This document shows, piece after piece, positions 35,801 to 50,800 of a stretch of 64,000 bases of DNA; within the stretch, counting starts at the first letter, position 1; every line of letters starts with the position of its first letter. Location: assembly GCA_025618425.1 (NCBI GenBank), contig CM046850.1:9412749-9476748 (forward strand), given 5' to 3'. The translations under genes and the position numbers were made by a program. The notes below the pieces were generated by a model. It was given only the letters and a program-made list of their open reading frames with translations, ran no database searches and had not been told where the DNA came from. The DNA is from Heliocidaris tuberculata. Lineage: Eukaryota; Echinodermata; Echinoidea; Camarodonta; Echinometridae.

Positions 35801-38800
35801 AAAAGGAGAGGGGAAGGATACATAGAAAGAATATAATATGACACCCTCCCCTGACTCCATGGCCTTGTTCTTTAACAGTTTATCTACGTAGTAAGATCGG
35901 TTCCCATCAAGAGCTGGACCACTGTTAACCAACAATCACAACATGCACGCTCATATCTAGAGGAAAAAAAGGTTTTTCATCATTCATCAAAGCCACAGAC
36001 ATACATTTCACCCTTGTAATTAAGAGATTACTTCCTGAACTACATTGAAGAGTGAAATAAACAATGGGTGGTTTCCAGTTCGGTGTTGGTGTTGGTGTTG
36101 GTGTTGAGAGCATAAATTGGGCTGCTGATTCTAGCCCCTACACCGAATTTGGGTTTATGAAAATAATACCAATCACATTATTTAAAGCTCAACACTTAGT
36201 GAAGTCAATCCCAGCACCAGCTTGATTTCAGGTTCGGTGTTGTGGCTGGTGCTAGTTTTGCCCCAACACCAACACCAGCTTTCAACACCAAACTTGAAAT
36301 CACCCATTGTGACACATGTAATCTTGGTTTGTTCCGTTTTTCTTTGAACTTTACTTTAATGATATATTTCATGTTATAAAATGGGTTCCAGAATGTAGGC
36401 ATTCTAATTGGTCAAATGATACCACGTGACTGTGCATTTATCTTTCCTTCCCTCATGACTATGCAAAAAATTTTCCATCAAAAAGTGATAATGCACGGCT
36501 GAGATGCGCGTATGCGTACATCTGGCACATACAAACTTAAGACATAATGAAATGCGCATAGTTTCATATGGCAAGGTCTATGGCAAGGATTTTGATGCAC
36601 GCACTGAAATGCGCATTATGCTTTTGGCTGCGCTTAAGAGATGTCATCAAGGAAAGCAAATGGCGGCCTCCATGACTGTGCGATTCTAAGCATTTCGAAG
36701 GGGTTTGTAATAATTTTTTTACTTAGATTTATATTGTCGACCAGTTTAATAAAACAAATAGTTCATGTTTTGTGGCTCTTGCATTAGTGATATGCACTGC
36801 ACTTAGTTAAGTCACTGTGAGACGGATAATGTACTCAAAAGTCTTGTTCATTATCCCATTGTGATTCAACATTCATGCAATGCATTTGGAAACATGAATC
36901 ATTCATATAATAATCCATCAAATGTAAGCAGGTACATCGCATTTCCGCATTTCCTTAATCTTGGAGCTTTTTTATGGTTCCAATATGAGAATTCTCTACT
37001 AGATACAACTGACCATTCTAAGCAGCAGAGAAGAAAAAGAAGAAAGTGCTTGTATTATGATTGATTGATTTTTAAAAAATATCTCCATTTCAATACCTGT
37101 ACTTTAATTTCACTCCTAAAATGCTTTCATCAACATCACTAAATGATAGCGATATGAGTTAGTCAATGAATAAAGCGCTAGTTGCTTGGTCTTGCACAGC
37201 ATGCTTGACAAGTGATAGTGCCTCCATGTCACCAACCATCACACGATTTCACTTTAATTTCGTCTTTGTGGAGACAGGAAAATCAGCTGGGAGAAAGTGA
37301 TTTGCAGCCGTTGCTTCAGTTTCTTTGTCTGGTAAGACGATAAGTCTACCCCTTTATTTCTTGAAGCTGCCTTAACAAACGAGCCATGGAAGTCTTTCAG
37401 TCTCAGCCCCTCCTTTCCTTTTACAATCCTTCTTATCAAATAACACAAATGATTGTAGGAAGTACTGTACAGACAGAGTAGCAATTTTTGTGATATTGTA
37501 ACTCTACAGCCACCATATCCTGTCCACAGATTTGCGTGAGAATTTGTGAGTGTTGCCGCATCTCAGCTGCCTTCAAGAAGTGTGCAGCAGAAATTTGCTC
37601 ACACTTAGAAAGAGGGACCTCGGATCTTGTGCCTCTAAGTTTGTTGGTTGTCTACTGAACCTTTTGACAAACAATACATTCTGCTGGAAGGACATGCCTC
37701 CCTTTCATGGGGGAAACTCTCGAGCGTACTAGGATCTAGATCTAAAGTTTTCTTGCACAGACTTGAAATAATCTATTTTTATTTTCATATTGAAAGGGAC
37801 CATGATCTACTCTTGACTTAGTTAGTGTTACTGACTTACTTACTAGTTTTTAGTTATGGCTAAAGTGCGCATGTCTGTGCAGGGTCATATTTCGAACATT
37901 TTTTCACAAGCCTCAAAATATTGTCCTTCACATCAAAACTCCAGATCTGCGTGTAATGAATGAGAGCGCAGACATGGGTACCATTGTTTTTTCAATGTCA
38001 AAATGACACCACCATCGTTTCTTGTGAAAATGGCACTGTTCTTGTTCTTATTTTGATGAGCTTTTTTGCACACTTACTCTTTAGAATATCAGGTATGATA
38101 TAAGATTAAGCATTAGAGGAATTAAAAAGAATTCTCTGAATTTGGACAAGCTCTTTTCCTGAAAATATGTAACTTGCCCTTCTCCTTGGGTAATACAGCA
38201 GACATGCAATGGTGATACAACATCCTCTTCGTTGTCAGAACCTGATGATGACGATACCGAAGCCATCCTCGCCAAATGCATAGGCGCTATCACACTGACT
38301 ATAGATGTGCAAATATGTGCAAAAATACATGAATAATAGGCTGAGCAGCCCATAGGCTCTTGTACGTTACTGCGTTGCTTGAAAATCTTTAACACACGCG
38401 GTGAATGTCAGACTTTTCTGTGAAATGTTTGGTACAATTTCGCATAATATTTTTAAAATTTAATTTGAGGCCAGGAGCAAGTTTAAAGGTTGGCAACATG
38501 TCAAGTTTGCTTTTATATATTATTTTACATATGTGACCCGGCACCACAAAACCACCAAAAAGTCGCAAGCCGTGATTTTGTGTAAACAACTGAAATGGAA
38601 ATATGGGTTGGAAAATTTGATTTTGGGATTTTTGTTTTTTCTGAAAGATCGTTCTTTTCTGTACCTTATATCAAAATCTGGAAGCTTAAAACGCAGTAGA
38701 AGATGAGTTTTTAACAGTTTTTCTAGACCAGTTTTTTTCGCACAGCTTCGGTTTCTTCCTAATTCTTCGCCTTCCCGTATGATTTTTTTTTACTCGGTAC

Positions 38801-41800
38801 CGCTCACCCTCGTAAAATCACTGCAATCTCACGGGCGTTAAATTACCTATTCCCTAATGATTTTTATACTGTTAGACAGAATAAACTCTCAGCAATCTCA
38901 TCATACTGATATTACAGTTCATCAATAGTCGCGAAAGCAAATTACAGAGCAGTTTTAAGTTCCATTTCGATGACGAAACAGAGTATGAAAAATGATTTCG
39001 TTGCTAACGGACGATCAAGTTTATGCATGTGAGCAAGGAAAGAGTATGTAAGTTCTATGTAAAACAAATTACATAGGTTAATCATTGTGAAAAAGAAAAA
39101 GAGTAGGTCCTATTTAAGTTAATTATAGGCTAAATTACAAGTTCAATGTATGATATCAGAAGGACTACGAGGTAACAAACCAGTATTATGTAACAGGGAA
39201 CAAAGTAAGACACCAAAATGGAGCGAATAGGCATTGTCTAGTGCAGGTGTCAGGCCACCGAGGTGCCCTTAATCTCCCATTAGAACACTCTCATTTGCAT
39301 CATAATAACTTTCGAATGACTAAAGTTCACAATTTGAAGCCTTGGCAATAGAATGAATAAACTATGTTTAACACTCCTACCAAATATCAACCTAATCCGA
39401 CAATTCATTCATAGTGGGTGCTATGGCCTTTTGACTCGTTCTCTATTGATTTTGTCTCTTGTTTTCTTACTCCGCACACTTGAATAGGCCTCAGCTTTAG
39501 AGCTCATTTCCTCCCTATTTGATACCAGCAAACCTCTCTTACAGCTCCTTTCATTCGCTGAATTAAAAGGGTTAGAAAGTTTCAATTATAATGAGTCATG
39601 TATCATTTTGAAGCTGAGACTTTGTTCTATCCAAATATGATAAAATCAGAAAAATTATTTTTTGCGACTTTTTGGTGGTTTTGTGGTGCCGGGTCACATA
39701 TTATCATGCCAAAGAAACGTGGTTGCATTTGCTAATTCACAATTTCAGCAGTCACCCCACAGTCTAATGATAATTTAAACCTCCTGTGTAAACTTAAGTC
39801 AATGAGATGAGCTGAAAAGACCTTTGACCTTGGCATGTGGCCTTTAACAGTACAAAGCAGGGCTTAACATCAAGGAACCAAAACAGACTTTAAGATATTG
39901 CTAAAATGTATCAAAGTACAAAGGCAACCGAAACTGTGGCTCACTTAAAGTTACTGAATGATAAGAAAATTCACTGTGATCATCAGACAAAATGTACTTT
40001 ATTTCACAGAGATTGAGAGGCACTGCCTGTCTGTTCCAGCCCACCTGTAAAGTTGTACTTGTTCAATTCTAGATTCACTTCATTTTGTTATTATTATATC
40101 AGTGCTGCAAATGGTCTTCAATGTAATGCATGTTTGTCTGTATGATAGCCCTATACATGTGGATATGCCTGTATTTGTTTTACTAGACTGTTGTGTAGTA
40201 AGACGCATACTTTAATCTTGACCTACATGTATTAGAAACTTATGTAGTGTATGCTCTATTGACAATTGCTCTGGGCTTTATTTTGTCAAAGATGTAGAGT
40301 TAAGGTTAGGGTTGCAATGGAGTTATAGGTTAGGTTAGGTTTTGGGTCAGGATTAGGGTTAGGATTAGGGTTAGGGTTAGGGTTAGGGTTAGGGTTAGGG
40401 TTAGGGTTAGGGTTAGGGTTAAGGAAAGGGTTAAGGATAGTGTTTTACCCAATGTTAAAATTAAGGATATGTTTACTGTAGGATATTGACTGCGGAGAGA
40501 GTGTTGCTAGAGCACATGTTGTAAAACCATCATATCCCACTCATACATTGTAACATAGTATCGTACATCCCCAAACTGTATACTTACTCAAAATCATACA
40601 TTTCAAATACTATCCTTTGTCTAGACAGAATGCATATTTCTATGCATGGTTTGGTAGTACATGCACACATGTCTGATAACTGGACACATCAACAGAAAAT
40701 GAAAAATAGCAAGAGAGGACCAAGGGAGTGAAGGGATGGCTTCATGCACTACATCTCAAGCTGTAAGCACTTTGTTATTCTAGCAGTTTACATGCATATG
40801 TCAGCACTTGACTTAGATTATAAGGCAAACTTCTTCTGAAATCTTCATGGAAAAAAAATTCTGTATCGATTCCCATCTTGCATGAAATATCTATGACAAT
40901 ATTACTTTCAAATAATCAAAATTGTTCCAAAAACCCCAGAGACATGCACAAATAGTTTATTAGGACAATGTCCACTTTTTATGGAAAAGAAATCTCAAAT
41001 CAATCTTAAAACTTTAAACATCTATTTCATCTTTGAAATTATTTACAAAGACGTGTCAGGAACAGTTTTGATTGTTCTAAATTTCAACATGTAAACTCTT
41101 AATGTTGCAAACTTAAAGGGGAAGTCAACCCTGACATTAAGTTGGTCTTAATAAAAGCAGTAAAATAAGAGGAACAGATCAGTGAAAGTTTGAGGAAAAT
41201 CAGCATGAGAAAGTGATAAAATATGCTACGTTGTAATCGATCAAACACAATTTGGCAACTCTGTGATGTATCTTTTGAGTACCTCCCCCATTTGCTCAAT
41301 ACCAAAAAAAAAACACCATAATGAAAATATTTCATTTGACATTCACAGTAGATATAATCATTGCACATTATGTTTACACACAACACCTTAATACAAAGAC
41401 AGATTATCAGCACAACACAAATGGGAGAGAGGCTCAAAAGTTACATCAAGAGAGTTATGTTTGATCCATTACAACTTTAAAAATTCATAACTTGCTTAAA
41501 TTTTTCCTTGGATTTTCCTCAAACTTTTCACTGATCTGTTCTCCCATTTGTCTGCTTTTACAAAAACAATATCAGAATGGACTTCTTCTTTAATTATATC
41601 TGTGCTAGTATAGACTTACAGGCTTTAATCCCATGTTCCTTTTGCCCTCCGACCCCAAGCCTGCTGCATGACCTCTCTTGCCCTTTACCTACAAAAGGTT
41701 AAAGGCCAAATGGAAATGAGGGGGAGAACAAATGTCACCACACAACATACTCAGCAGGCATTATATGAAATTACAACCATGCAAATCAGTACTGGCTGTG

Positions 41801-44800
41801 TCTGACAGTTCATGATTTCACACAAAAATGTCAGATATAAAAGTAAGTATGCACACTTTGGAAAAAAAAAATCAAGCCCACAACTGTTAATGTGTCAATG
41901 AAAGACTCATGCTTAGGCTAGAATAAAGTTACAATGAACAACAGTCTACATTCTGCAATCAACATTGTTACCTGTCTTTATTAGTCAGGTTTTTCAAAAA
42001 TTAGCCAATAATTCTGATCTGGGGAAATTAGCCAGATCAAAACTAACCAGAGCTAACTCGCAGTGAAGATGCAACAGCATATTTAACTCACCCTTGCGCT
42101 GGGATATTTGCTTGAGATATTATCCCAAGCAAACTAGAGCTTATTCGTGAAAACAGCCTGCTATATGGACAATCAGTAGGCTAATTCACAGGTTAAAATG
42201 CACTAGGACTTAATATGATCTGAAGCTCGACTAATACCAACCCCAAAAAGAGTGAGGAACTCAACAAGCACTCATTACACAAACAGTGCTCTTTCATGTC
42301 CATTTTCATTTCATTCCACAATTTTCACAATTTATCTGTCCATTCAATATTACTTTCGGGCTTTTCTTAACTTCTGATGGAATAGAAGAAAGATGGATGA
42401 AAAAAGCAAGCACTGATATCCACACTTACTGGCTACTCTACATTACACACAAATGCAATGAGCAATCTAGCAAGCTTGTCAGATTATGAAGCTGTGGCCA
42501 GAGCGTAACATCACTTGCATATCAATTGAAATTGGTACATGTAGTAAACTGTTGGAAATGATTCCATATCATGGTTACTAAAATCCAATCCCAATGACTG
42601 AGACTACCTATACAGTCTCATTCCCATATGATGCGGTTAACCGCCTGAGAAAAAAAAAAAGTGAGAAATAAAAAAGACAAATGTTAAGTGTGCCTCATAT
42701 TTCTGTGTCATCTGACACACAAATTTCAGTCTGCTTAGGGACCTTTGTTATGCACATACTTTTTCCAACCCCCCTCCCTGCCTTCATTTACAAGTAAAAT
42801 AGTTCATTTTTGCCAGGGCAGAGTACCGCTCATGTGTGAACAAGCCTGAAGTAGGCAGGAGGAGGTCTGAGCCTTTATGTCAGGTCACTAAACACCTGAT
42901 AGCCTTCTGGTTGCATGACACATGCTTCTTCAACAATTGCTCCATGGTTAATTTCATACACTGATCAAATTCCTATCTTAAGCCCTGGACCAAAACTATA
43001 CCTAACCCTAACCTAAAACCCGATTGCAGGTCTAAACCTAATATTATATCTTTGATGAAATAAAGCCCAGAACAATTGTCACTGGAGCATATGTCAGATC
43101 ACCAGACTTTCCCATTATCTCATCAACACCTGCTGATTACTTGTACTGATAATAACCTGGTGTGTTTAATAATTTGCTAAAGACATTACAACTTAAACAC
43201 AAATAAGCTTGTTATTGCCAGGCTCATCTTAATCCCATCTACGTCCAGTACGCCAACTCAGATAGATTCTTCAGTCTAGAATTGTCAAAGTAATTTGGAG
43301 AATTTATAATACAGACCTACCTGACACTATGGAGATTCAATATCAACAACACTGCAATATCTGTCATAATGGTCACGAATACGCATCAAGGCATGAGCCT
43401 CATTCACTAAGTATTAAAGTCTCCAGGGTACAGCCATTCTTTTAAGAGCAATCTTGCACTACTTATCAACTCCCTGCTGTACGCACAAAAATTTCCAAGT
43501 TAATAAGTTTTTTGAGGTACCTCACAAGATTTCATTGCCAAAATCCAACTTCTTATGCTGCTACAGCACATGAAAGTTTACTGACAGTCCAAGACAGTTT
43601 GGGAAGTGATAGTAAGGCCACCCTTAGCGTAACCAAGGAGTCGACTACCACAAATCTGTAAGGTGTAGATTGTTTTAAAATTTCTCTCTGAACTCATTAA
43701 ATAATTGCTTTTAATAGGATGTAGATGTACCTTCATGATGTATTTTTTTTCCAATATTGTATATTCTCATACTTCTTTTCTTCAATGAGCCTTATGCATG
43801 TTAGCTATGTAGAGTTAGCAAATCAAAATTAAGTTTATATTATTGAAGGATTTAAACGTTAAAATTAAACAATTACAGGAAGTCAAGATTAACAAAATTA
43901 ATGGAAATTTCTTGCTGCAGAAATGGCTGTAAATAATAATTCACCAACGATTTTAAAGTTACATTATCATCTTTTCTCAAAACTTAGAATGAATAGAGAA
44001 TCACACAAATCTTCAGAAAGATGCAGACAGCTTTCAGAACAGTTCAAGATATCTTCCTACAACAATTTTTTTTTTCAAATATTTTAAAACCTTATATATT
44101 TTTTTTCTTCAATGTTTTGGTTTTGTGTTTTTCTGTCTTATTCTGTGGAATGCACACATTTAGTTTAATAACAATTTTTAGCATTTCATATAAGCAGTTG
44201 CTAAATCTTGTTTGGTATTACTGATTCAGGTATAGTTTTAATTTGAGAATAAACACAAATAGTTTATAATTCACATTCCAAACACCCAGCATGTTACAGT
44301 ACACTAAACTGAAAATAAAAGTTTTAAAAAAGTTAATTTGTTTTGTTTCTTACCTTCTTTCCAAGTTCACTCTTGGCAAATGTGACTTGTCCTGTTAGGA
44401 TCTGGCCCAAGCTGGCACCCTTTGGTAGTTTGTCATCAGGTATTGGTGGTATAAACAGAGGAACACTGCTGCCTCGAGCTACATTCATGGTTGAACCAAA
44501 CTTTGCTTTGCCATTGAGGGCACCGTTGACTGTTTGATAGACGTCAACAGAGAGACTGGATGATAGCTTCTGATCTATGAGTAGTACCATGTCTTTGAGT
44601 TTGTCTAGCATCTCCTTTCTATCATGTCTGACCTGAAGACGTAGTGTGTAGTCTCCCTTGTCAAGCTTCAACGTGTACTGATACAAACATAAAGACAAAT
44701 ACATGTCTAATCATGCTTGCAAAGTACTAAATATATTTTTTGTATATACATTTATATGTACAGGCTTTGCTTTCTGTTACTTTCATTTATGTATATTGCA

Positions 44801-47800
44801 CATAAAATATCTTTTTTGCATTAGAGATATTACTTCAAGAAATTAAAAAAAAAATTTAATTAAACTTAAGAGAATCCCTGGAAGCATCTCCCTATCTAGC
44901 AACAGGCTTTCAAGCATACCAAAGGGGAAAAAAAATAGAAGAAAATTAGGATTAAAAAATAGAAGAAAAGTAGGATCAAAATTTTGGAAAATGTAAGAGA
45001 AAAGCAGGATTTAGGAGACAGAAAGTAGTATAAAAGTAGGATTTTTGCAGGTTCTCGAGTTGTTTTTTTTTTTCTGTGTCAAAACTGCCCAGTGTTCTGA
45101 CTGGACCTCAACAATCTGTATTTATTGCACTGATAGATTATACCCATGTCATGACCAAGCCCAAATGAATACTTTAGATAGCTTTGAGAAAACATGCTAG
45201 ATGGGATGACCACATTGCCAGGTTCCTCTTCTTTGGGATGCCATCATGGAAAGGAGCAATAGGTATGACTGCACTTCCATCTTGTGATAGATCCCAAAAG
45301 ACCCCTGTAACATTCAAAATAGTGTCTGAGGTGGGTCCACTTTCGGGGTTGGGTCATAAAAAAGGCACAAAAAAAGAGGCTCTAAATTTTACCCCCCCCC
45401 CCCCCCTCTCTACATCACTATATGAAAAGGTGGCCCCTCACAATTCAGGGGTTGGATTTATATATGTAAGGAAAGATAGAAAATGATAGAAAAACAAAGA
45501 AATACACAGGGAAAATGGAAAGAGAAGACAATAGAAAACTAGATGAATTCTCCACCACACGCAGTTGAAATTTATGACTCTGCCCTTGCCAGATCAGAAA
45601 TATATTGCACATTCATGTTGATTTGTTTAAAATTTTTATTGAAAAATTAAATGAAATATTTTATCACTCTATAAAGAAATTAGCTAAAATACTATTGTTA
45701 CTACAATAAATATCTGAAATGACTGCAGAAACCATTGCCCGCCAAGAAGTTGATCCATTAAATCGTTCCTGAATTATTGTGAGAACCATCTATTTCCCGG
45801 TATATAATGACCTCTGTGACCTAGTGACCCCAAAATCCAATCAGATCATTGTCCCTTCCATATGCATACATGAGTCAAGTTTGAAGTTGTTCTGTCAAAT
45901 GGTTCTTAAGTTATCGTGAGAATAAAAACGGGACGGACGGACGTCGGACAGACAAGCTGAAAACATAATGCCTCCGGCACCCACCTTTGGTAGGCGGAGG
46001 CATAAAAATACAGAAGGAAGAATAGAAATAGAATGTTATAGAAGGGTAAACTCAAAGAACTACATAACGAAAGATAGAAATAAAAACAAAGAAATACAGA
46101 CAGAAAAATAAAAATAAAATAACTAAAAAAAAATAGTAAGAAAATGAAAAGAAATACATACGGAAAGATAGAAAAAGAGAGAGAGAAAAAAAGCAAATAC
46201 TTTTTAAAGGAAATATAAAAAGAGAAGACAATAGAACCTGAAAACAAATGATTAGAATGAATAGAATAAGAAGATAAAAGAAGAAGAAAACAAAGAACTA
46301 CAAAAGGAAAGATTAAAAAACAAGAGAAGAAAAAAAAATCTTTAAAAAAAAGTGATAGAAAAACAGAAACAAAGACATGTATAGGATTAGAATGAGAATA
46401 AAGATTTAAGAAGGTTGAAACAAAAAAATACATGAGGCACTATAGAAAACAAGAAAAGGAAACACGAAGAAATACATAAGGATAGATCAAAAAGAATTAA
46501 AACAAAAGAATATAAAAAAAGTAAAGATAAAAATTTAAAATGAAAGAAGAAAAAGAAACCCAAAGTAATGTATACAGAATAAAGAATGAGCCGTCGGCAA
46601 AATTAAAAACATGTGAAATTCACTTTACTCGGCCGAGCGCGAAAGATTAAAGGGAAATCCAACCTTTATAGCAAGTTGCTTTGAAAGAAAGAGGAAAATC
46701 AGAGAAGCAGACTGGTGAAAGTTTGAACGAAATCGGACAAGCAATAAGAAAGTTATGAATTTTTGAAAGTAGTAATCCCTATGCATATGGGAATTTCAAA
46801 TTGGCCGAATATGTAATGTCACTGTGATGTAGCTGTGGACAACTCCCCCATTCGCTCTAACACACAAAATGACTAAAATGTCACTTTTTATCAAAATGCA
46901 TTACTCAGTAGGATCTTTTCGTTTATGAGGACCTATAACAATATGGTATCTCCAATATATTTTGAGTACTGCCCCGAGGGTAAAAGCGCCTCGAAGAAAA
47001 CCGCAAATTAATGATATTTTTGTGTACGACAAATGGGAGAGTTGTCCACAAAAATGTCACAATTGAGATTTGCATAGATGTAGTGATCTCATTTTTCAAA
47101 CATCCATAACTTTCTTAGTCCTTGTCCGATTTCTTTCAAACTTTTCACCATCTTGTTTTTCTTATTTTTCTGCTTTCACACAAATCATCTTATTATCAAG
47201 GTTGGATTGCCCTTTAATCATGTGAAAATTTCCACTTTTACAGTATGGCATTGGGGCGCATTTGGTTTTGGGGGCCCACCCTAGACACATTGTCCATTCA
47301 CACCTAGTGGTCCCAGGCCTTATTTTGGCAGTGTAGCAGGGGTCTTACTGGTGATGTTCAGGTCACTTATGCAGGCTTAATATGCACACTACATGTACTT
47401 GTTAGGACCTTCAATAAATAAGCTAAGATTCTTGTGCATGATAGCCTTGCATAAATATGTCGGATACGTTTGGAGAAAAAAAGTAGGAGATATTGAAAAA
47501 AGTAGGATAATGGGAAAAAGTAGAAGTAGGAGGATGATAAAAAAAAGTAGGAAAAAGTAGGAAAAGTAGGAGCACTTGAAAGCCTGTAGCAATTACATAA
47601 ATAATCAGGACTCGTAAATCAACATGCAGTGAATATTCTGCAATTACATCATTAAGCACACCAACAGAAGAACAGTGAAATGGCTTTTGACTCATCAACC
47701 CCCAAACTCATCAAAGTTGTGATGAGACACTCAAGCATTCAAGGAATTTCTTCCTATTGGGTACATGAAGTGAAAAACAACAAGAGACATATGAAGAGAG

Positions 47801-50800
47801 AAGATTATTACCTGATGTGGGTATGCATCTCCTGATCCCATGTAGCGTTTGTTGCCATCAAACAGCATCCACAGCTGACTCTCATACTCAGATTCATACA
47901 ACAAATCACTCAGCAGGGGGCAGTTGGGTGTGATCTCAGAAGTTTTACTCTGTAAAAATAAAATAATTTACATCATGGTTTGGTTCCACTTCATCTATGC
48001 AGGGATATCTAAGCAAATTATGTCATGTGCCTGATAAAAAAACTCTGAAAATTTTTTCCAACACATAATAATGGATAAAAGTATCAGGGTACATACATTT
48101 GCCCTGCAGAATCTCATATTTGTTGCACCGCAATAGACATGTAATCCAGAACCAAGAGATGCCCTGACAATGAATACAATTTTCAAAGGACAATTTTATT
48201 CTTATTGAGGCCTTTCCATTGTGAATAAGACCCCATTCACACTCCTTGTTAGACCGCTCCTAGTTGGACCACTCTAGAGGAACAGTTCTTGAAGAACGGT
48301 TCGATTGCTTACACACTCCGCCCATTTTGATTTTAGATTTTGCAAATTCGTTGCTCTGTAACCTTCAAAAAAAAGATATCACAAAACTTCAATGACTACA
48401 AAATTCTGCAGCCCGCCTATTAATACTCAATAAAAAATCTGATTCCATATCACCAATTCTCCGTTCTCTTCATTGGCTGCCAGTTGACAAAAGGATTATC
48501 TTTAAAATTCTGTTACTAGTACATCATTCAGTTTACTCTCTTTCCCCGACATACCTGCACAACTCTATTTCCAAATACAATCCCACACAAAGTCTTCGCT
48601 CGTCATCAGACACACTGTTGCTTCATACACCTAGAATAAAACATGCTTGGGGTGATTGGGCTTTCTCAGCTATGGGTCCGAAACTCTGGAATAAACTCCC
48701 TCTACAATTACATCAACTGTCGTCAACAGAAACATTCAAATCACAACTAAAAACTTATTTGTTCTTTTCGTTGTAATTACTGTAATATTCTAATTTACTA
48801 TGTTTAGGAGAATTCTGTATGTATTTTTCTCTAAGCGCAATGAGCACCAAAAGGTGATCCTGTGCCCTATACAAGTAGCCACTATTATTATCATTATTAT
48901 TATTTTTTATGTCTCACATTGCTCAACAAGTCAAAGTGGTCTTGTTGCTACGGCAGCTCAGGTCAGCGGGTCAAATTTTGTCGTGCGAAATTCAAACCGT
49001 ATACTGCCTGCCTGATGCATTTATCTTTATATCTTTCAGTGGCTTCTTTTTTCCACTTTCCTTTTTTGTCCATGTGCATAATCATTCTATCATCTTGTCT
49101 TTTTTCACCTTTCCTTGTGTTTTCCTTTGTTTTCATCATTCTATCATCTTCTCTTTTTTTAACCTTTTCCTTATGTTATACTTTGTTTTATCGTTCTATC
49201 ATTTCATTTTCTCTTTCCTTGTTTTCTTTTGTTTTATCATACTATCATCTTTTCTTTCTTTACATTTCCTATGTTTTTTTTTATTTTTATCATTCTATCA
49301 TTTTCTCTATCTTTCATTGTTTTTCATTGTTTTTATCATTCTATCGTCTTTTCTTTCTTTACAATTCTTATGTTTTTCTCTGTTTTTATCATTTTATCAT
49401 TTTCTCTTTCTATCTCTCATTGTGCTTTTGTTTTCATCATTCTATCGTCTTTTCTTCCTTTATATTTGTTTTTCTTTTTTATCATTCTATCATTTTCTTT
49501 CTATCTTTCCTTGTTTTCTTATGTTTTTATTTGTTTTCATCATTCTATCATTTTCTATATCTTTCCTTTTTTTGTTTTTCTTTGTTTTTATCATTTTCCC
49601 TTTCTATCTTTTCTTGTTTTTCTTTTTTATCATTCTATCATTTTCCCTTTCTATCTTTTCATAATTCTATAATTTCCTCTTTTTATCTTTCCTTATGTTT
49701 TCTTTCTATCATCTTCTCTTTCTTTAAATTTCTTATGTTTTTCTTTGTTTTTATCATTCTGTCCATTCCTCTTTCTATCTTTTATGTTTCTTTCTTTTCA
49801 TCATTCTATCATGCAGCGATGGCCTGCACTTATAGCAAAATCAAGGAAAATCACGCAATGATTTCTCACGGAACACACACACTCACTTCCGGTTGAAGTA
49901 CGCTTTGGGATCACTTTCAAGTACACACTGCACGTTAGAGTGGTCTAACTAAGATTCGTTCCTCAAGACCACCTCCTGAGGTGGTCTTCTGGACCGCTCA
50001 AGAAGACCACTTCCTGGACCACTTTTGCATACACACTCACATCAGAACCGTTCTTAAGGAATGGGTCTTAATTAGACCGCTCTAACGAAGTGAGTGTGAA
50101 TGGGCTCTAAAACTTCACCTAAACACCACATGATCCCACTATCATTGGGTGAAAATGCAATGTCATGTGAAACTATTAACTTTCTAGTTTTTCACTCAGT
50201 ACATGGGAAAATTCTGTTGGAGCTAGCAAATACTCAATTTCCTGGATAAAAGCTGGTTACTTATTTTGAGAATTTGCAAACTGGTGAGTGGAACAATGCA
50301 GGGACTATCATAACAATGCATTGTGTACACTGCTAAGAGAGATACAATGTCCTGAAATGATCCTTAAATGAAATTTACTGAAACGGAATCCTTTCTAGTT
50401 TCAAATCATTCCAGACATTGGGATTAGACAATTCTCCTGTGTGAAGTACATCCAGGATGATACCATGCAAACATGTTTCTGAAATCAAAGCAGTTACAGT
50501 TACCTGATGGAAGTTATACGTGAGGATCAGTTCATAGATTTGCCTGCCCTTTGGTAATACATCCCTTGAGCCAAGAGGACGTAACTCGCATTCATTAGGT
50601 CTGTTAATATGAACACATAAAAACACTATCATTAGTCACATTGCAGGTACCCTTGGAAACTTTACCATCAAGTAAAATGGACAGTAACCCTGATACCATA
50701 ATATATTTACTGGGGGGGGATACATATATTTATCTTATGTAAGAGAACATGTAACATGTAAAATGCATTAATAATTCAATATTGGAAATAAATATGCTTT

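Larger units (their letters stand above)
48227..50107. mobile_element. Inverted-repeat element (CCCATTCACACT ends) carrying LINE and minisatellite DNA
   Basis: GACCCCATTCACACTCCTTG with GTTAGACCGCTC at about 48229-48262 is mirrored by GAGCGGTCTAA-complement and GAGTGTGAATGGGCTC at 50075-50107. Further GGTCC-rich palindromes lie near the right end (49945-50025). The middle contains the LINE fragment 48396-48905 and the pyrimidine minisatellite, both apparently later insertions or expansions. Confidence 0.65.

Noticed and set aside
40356..40422. Chromosome end or assembled telomere
   Set aside because: The TTAGGG units are flanked on both sides by unique intronic sequence of TPP2 and by repeat flanks shared with three other loci, so the array is interstitial.
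45184..45486. 100-residue plus-strand ORF next to TPP2 exon 11
   Set aside because: It runs through a C homopolymer and into the purine minisatellite. No homology pattern was recognised.
45906..46433. 175-residue minus-strand frame resembling a hydrophobic membrane protein
   Set aside because: It is the complement of a purine-rich minisatellite joined to a family A tail. The hydrophobic look is a composition effect.
48862..49896. 344-residue open frame, the longest in the window, plus two overlapping long frames
   Set aside because: All three translate the same pyrimidine-rich minisatellite. They are Phe/Ser/Leu/Ile low complexity with no domain and no exon structure.
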